Assembly (NCBI GenBank): GCA_002506425.1
Contig: DAXO01000078.1
Span: forward strand, 2,559-10,094
Source: Methanomassiliicoccaceae archaeon UBA480
GTDB taxonomy: Archaea; Thermoplasmatota; Thermoplasmata; Methanomassiliicoccales; Methanomethylophilaceae
Direction of reading: 5' to 3'
Length of the DNA: 7,536 bases
A program made the translations under genes and the position numbers. The notes under the pieces were generated by a model, which made no database searches, was not told the DNA's origin, and saw nothing but the letters and a program-made list of their open reading frames with translations. Positions 6,863-7,536 of this stretch are shown here, one piece after another (within the stretch, counting starts at the first letter, position 1; each line of letters starts with the position of its first letter).

Positions 6863-7393
6863 TCAGACCTTCCCGTATCCGAACGCATTGTAGTCGCGAC
6901 GGCTGAATCTGTGGTAGATGAGCATGCCGCACTCCGATCCTATGCAGTACACGCTTGGGTCGGTGCCATCGTCGAAGTAGACGATGTGCTCGAAGCCGTC
7001 CCCGTCGACATCCTTCCATATGCTGCTCGGGAACCTCTCCGACAGCTCCTTCCTGAACGTTTCGAGATCCTTGTGTTCGGAAACGGCATCCACCATGAAC
7101 CTGAGAACAGGGCCGACTGGAAGCGATGAAACATAGCGGCAACCTTCCTCTGAGACCGTTATGCGCACCCTCTGATCCAGGATCCTGCACTCCACATCCC
7201 CCAGGCGCGGCCTGACGTAATCCTCGAACTCCTTCAGGAAATCCGCGATGCGTCCCTCGTCCTCCTCTGCATCGATGCTTCCGAGAGGCAGATACAGCGC
7301 CTCCGATCCTCCTGCGAATCCCAACTTGACCTGGGTTTCCTGTATGGTGGATATGACGATGTCCTCCAGCTCCTTGGGTTCCGTGGCTATCAT
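6863..7393 (-). CDS. Unrecognised protein with a DxDGDG loop
   Basis: I do not recognise the family. From the ATG at 7393 it has 176 residues; an upstream in-frame ATG at 7420 would give 185. I prefer 7393 because a TATA box at 7422-7428 predicts transcription starting near 7398, downstream of the first ATG, and neither ATG has an SD. The protein looks soluble: no signal peptide or membrane segment is visible. It is acidic and mixed alpha/beta. Near the C-terminus KDVDGDGFEHIVYF resembles an EF-hand or VCBS-type calcium loop (DxDGDG), though position 12 is Tyr, not Glu or Asp, so calcium binding is uncertain. Two further cysteines (YCIGSEC) follow. It stops with TGA 56 bp before the ArsA gene. 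Its link to ArsA is positional only. Confidence 0.78.
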   Translation of the reverse strand: MIATEPKELEDIVISTIQETQVKLGFAGGSEALYLPLGSIDAEEDEGRIADFLKEFEDYVRPRLGDVECRILDQRVRITVSEEGCRYVSSLPVGPVLRFMVDAVSEHKDLETFRKELSERFPSSIWKDVDGDGFEHIVYFDDGTDPSVYCIGSECGMLIYHRFSRRDYNAFGYGKV

Positions 7394-7421
7394 CCCTATA
7401 GGCGGTAAGCCTTTTCCCATC

Positions 7422-7428
7422 TATATAT
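7422..7428. promoter_or_regulatory. Palindromic TATA box, possibly bidirectional
   Basis: The sequence TATATAT reads as a TATA box on both strands. Its centre (about 7425) lies 32 bp from the ATG at 7393 on the minus strand and 27 bp from the ATG at 7452 on the plus strand. Both distances fit short-leader or leaderless archaeal transcripts, so one element may serve two divergent genes. Confidence 0.5.
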
Positions 7429-7451
7429 TGCTCTTTTACACTAGGAATAGT

Positions 7452-7536
7452 ATGATTTCGCATCTGGCTGGCGGAATGGATTTCTCCGTATGCGAAACCC
7501 ATTATATCGTAGTCGCAAATGACTTGGATATGGACA
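7452..7536 (+). CDS. Possible start of a divergent gene, cut by the window edge
   Basis: A plus-strand frame opens with ATG at 7452 and stays open for 28 codons to the window end (starts MISHLAGGMDFSVCETHY). No SD precedes it, but the ATG is 27 bp from a TATA box centre, the expected place for a leaderless start. A second ATG at 7476 is an alternative. The fragment is too short to assign a family, and chance openness cannot be excluded. Confidence 0.38.
   Translation, partial: MISHLAGGMDFSVCETHYIVVANDLDMD

Noticed and set aside
6807..7502. 621-residue N-terminally extended form of the ArsA protein
   Set aside because: The extension is an out-of-phase reading of the neighbouring gene. ArsA proteins begin just before Walker A, as the ATG at 6806 gives.

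Overview
This window looks archaeal, most likely a Thermoplasmata-type methanogen lineage such as Methanomassiliicoccales; the order is an inference. The archaeal evidence is a eukaryote-like ribosomal protein L37e, a tRNA gene without an encoded CCA, TATA boxes about 26-28 nt upstream of start points, promoter-proximal genes without Shine-Dalgarno (SD) sites, and an ArsA-type ATPase with a C-terminal Hsp20-like domain. Every gene that can be placed with confidence lies on the minus strand. A possible divergent gene begins on the plus strand at the right edge.

Layout, reading the minus strand from right to left. (1) A small palindromic TATA element near 7425 sits between an unrecognised gene (about 7393-6863) and a possible plus-strand gene starting at 7452. 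(2) An ArsA/Get3-family ATPase (6806-5637) seems to have its own TATA box and a leaderless start. It is followed by a tight cluster: an unrecognised helical protein (5632-5162), AMMECR1 (from 5160), dihydroorotase PyrC (from 4586) and a YkgJ-like CxxCxxCC protein (3322 or 3346 to 2210). (3) A separate promoter near 2155 drives L37e (2093-1923) and PurF (1907-474). (4) After about 340 bases without a convincing gene comes tRNA-Ala(GGC) (133-61).

PyrC belongs to pyrimidine synthesis and PurF to purine synthesis, so the window supplies one step of each nucleotide pathway. L37e next to purF is a recurrent archaeal arrangement. ArsA, the 156-residue helical protein and AMMECR1 are closely coupled, but the sequence does not say what they do together.

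The oddest feature is that AMMECR1 and PyrC both lack a stop codon where their conserved domains end. Each frame runs on out of phase through the next gene: AMMECR1 about 117 codons into pyrC, and PyrC across the whole YkgJ gene to 2154. In both cases one T-to-C change (TGA to CGA), silent in the downstream gene, would explain the loss. The long open tails look like frame shadows kept open by a codon-context bias, not evolved domains. An automatic gene caller could easily misannotate this part.
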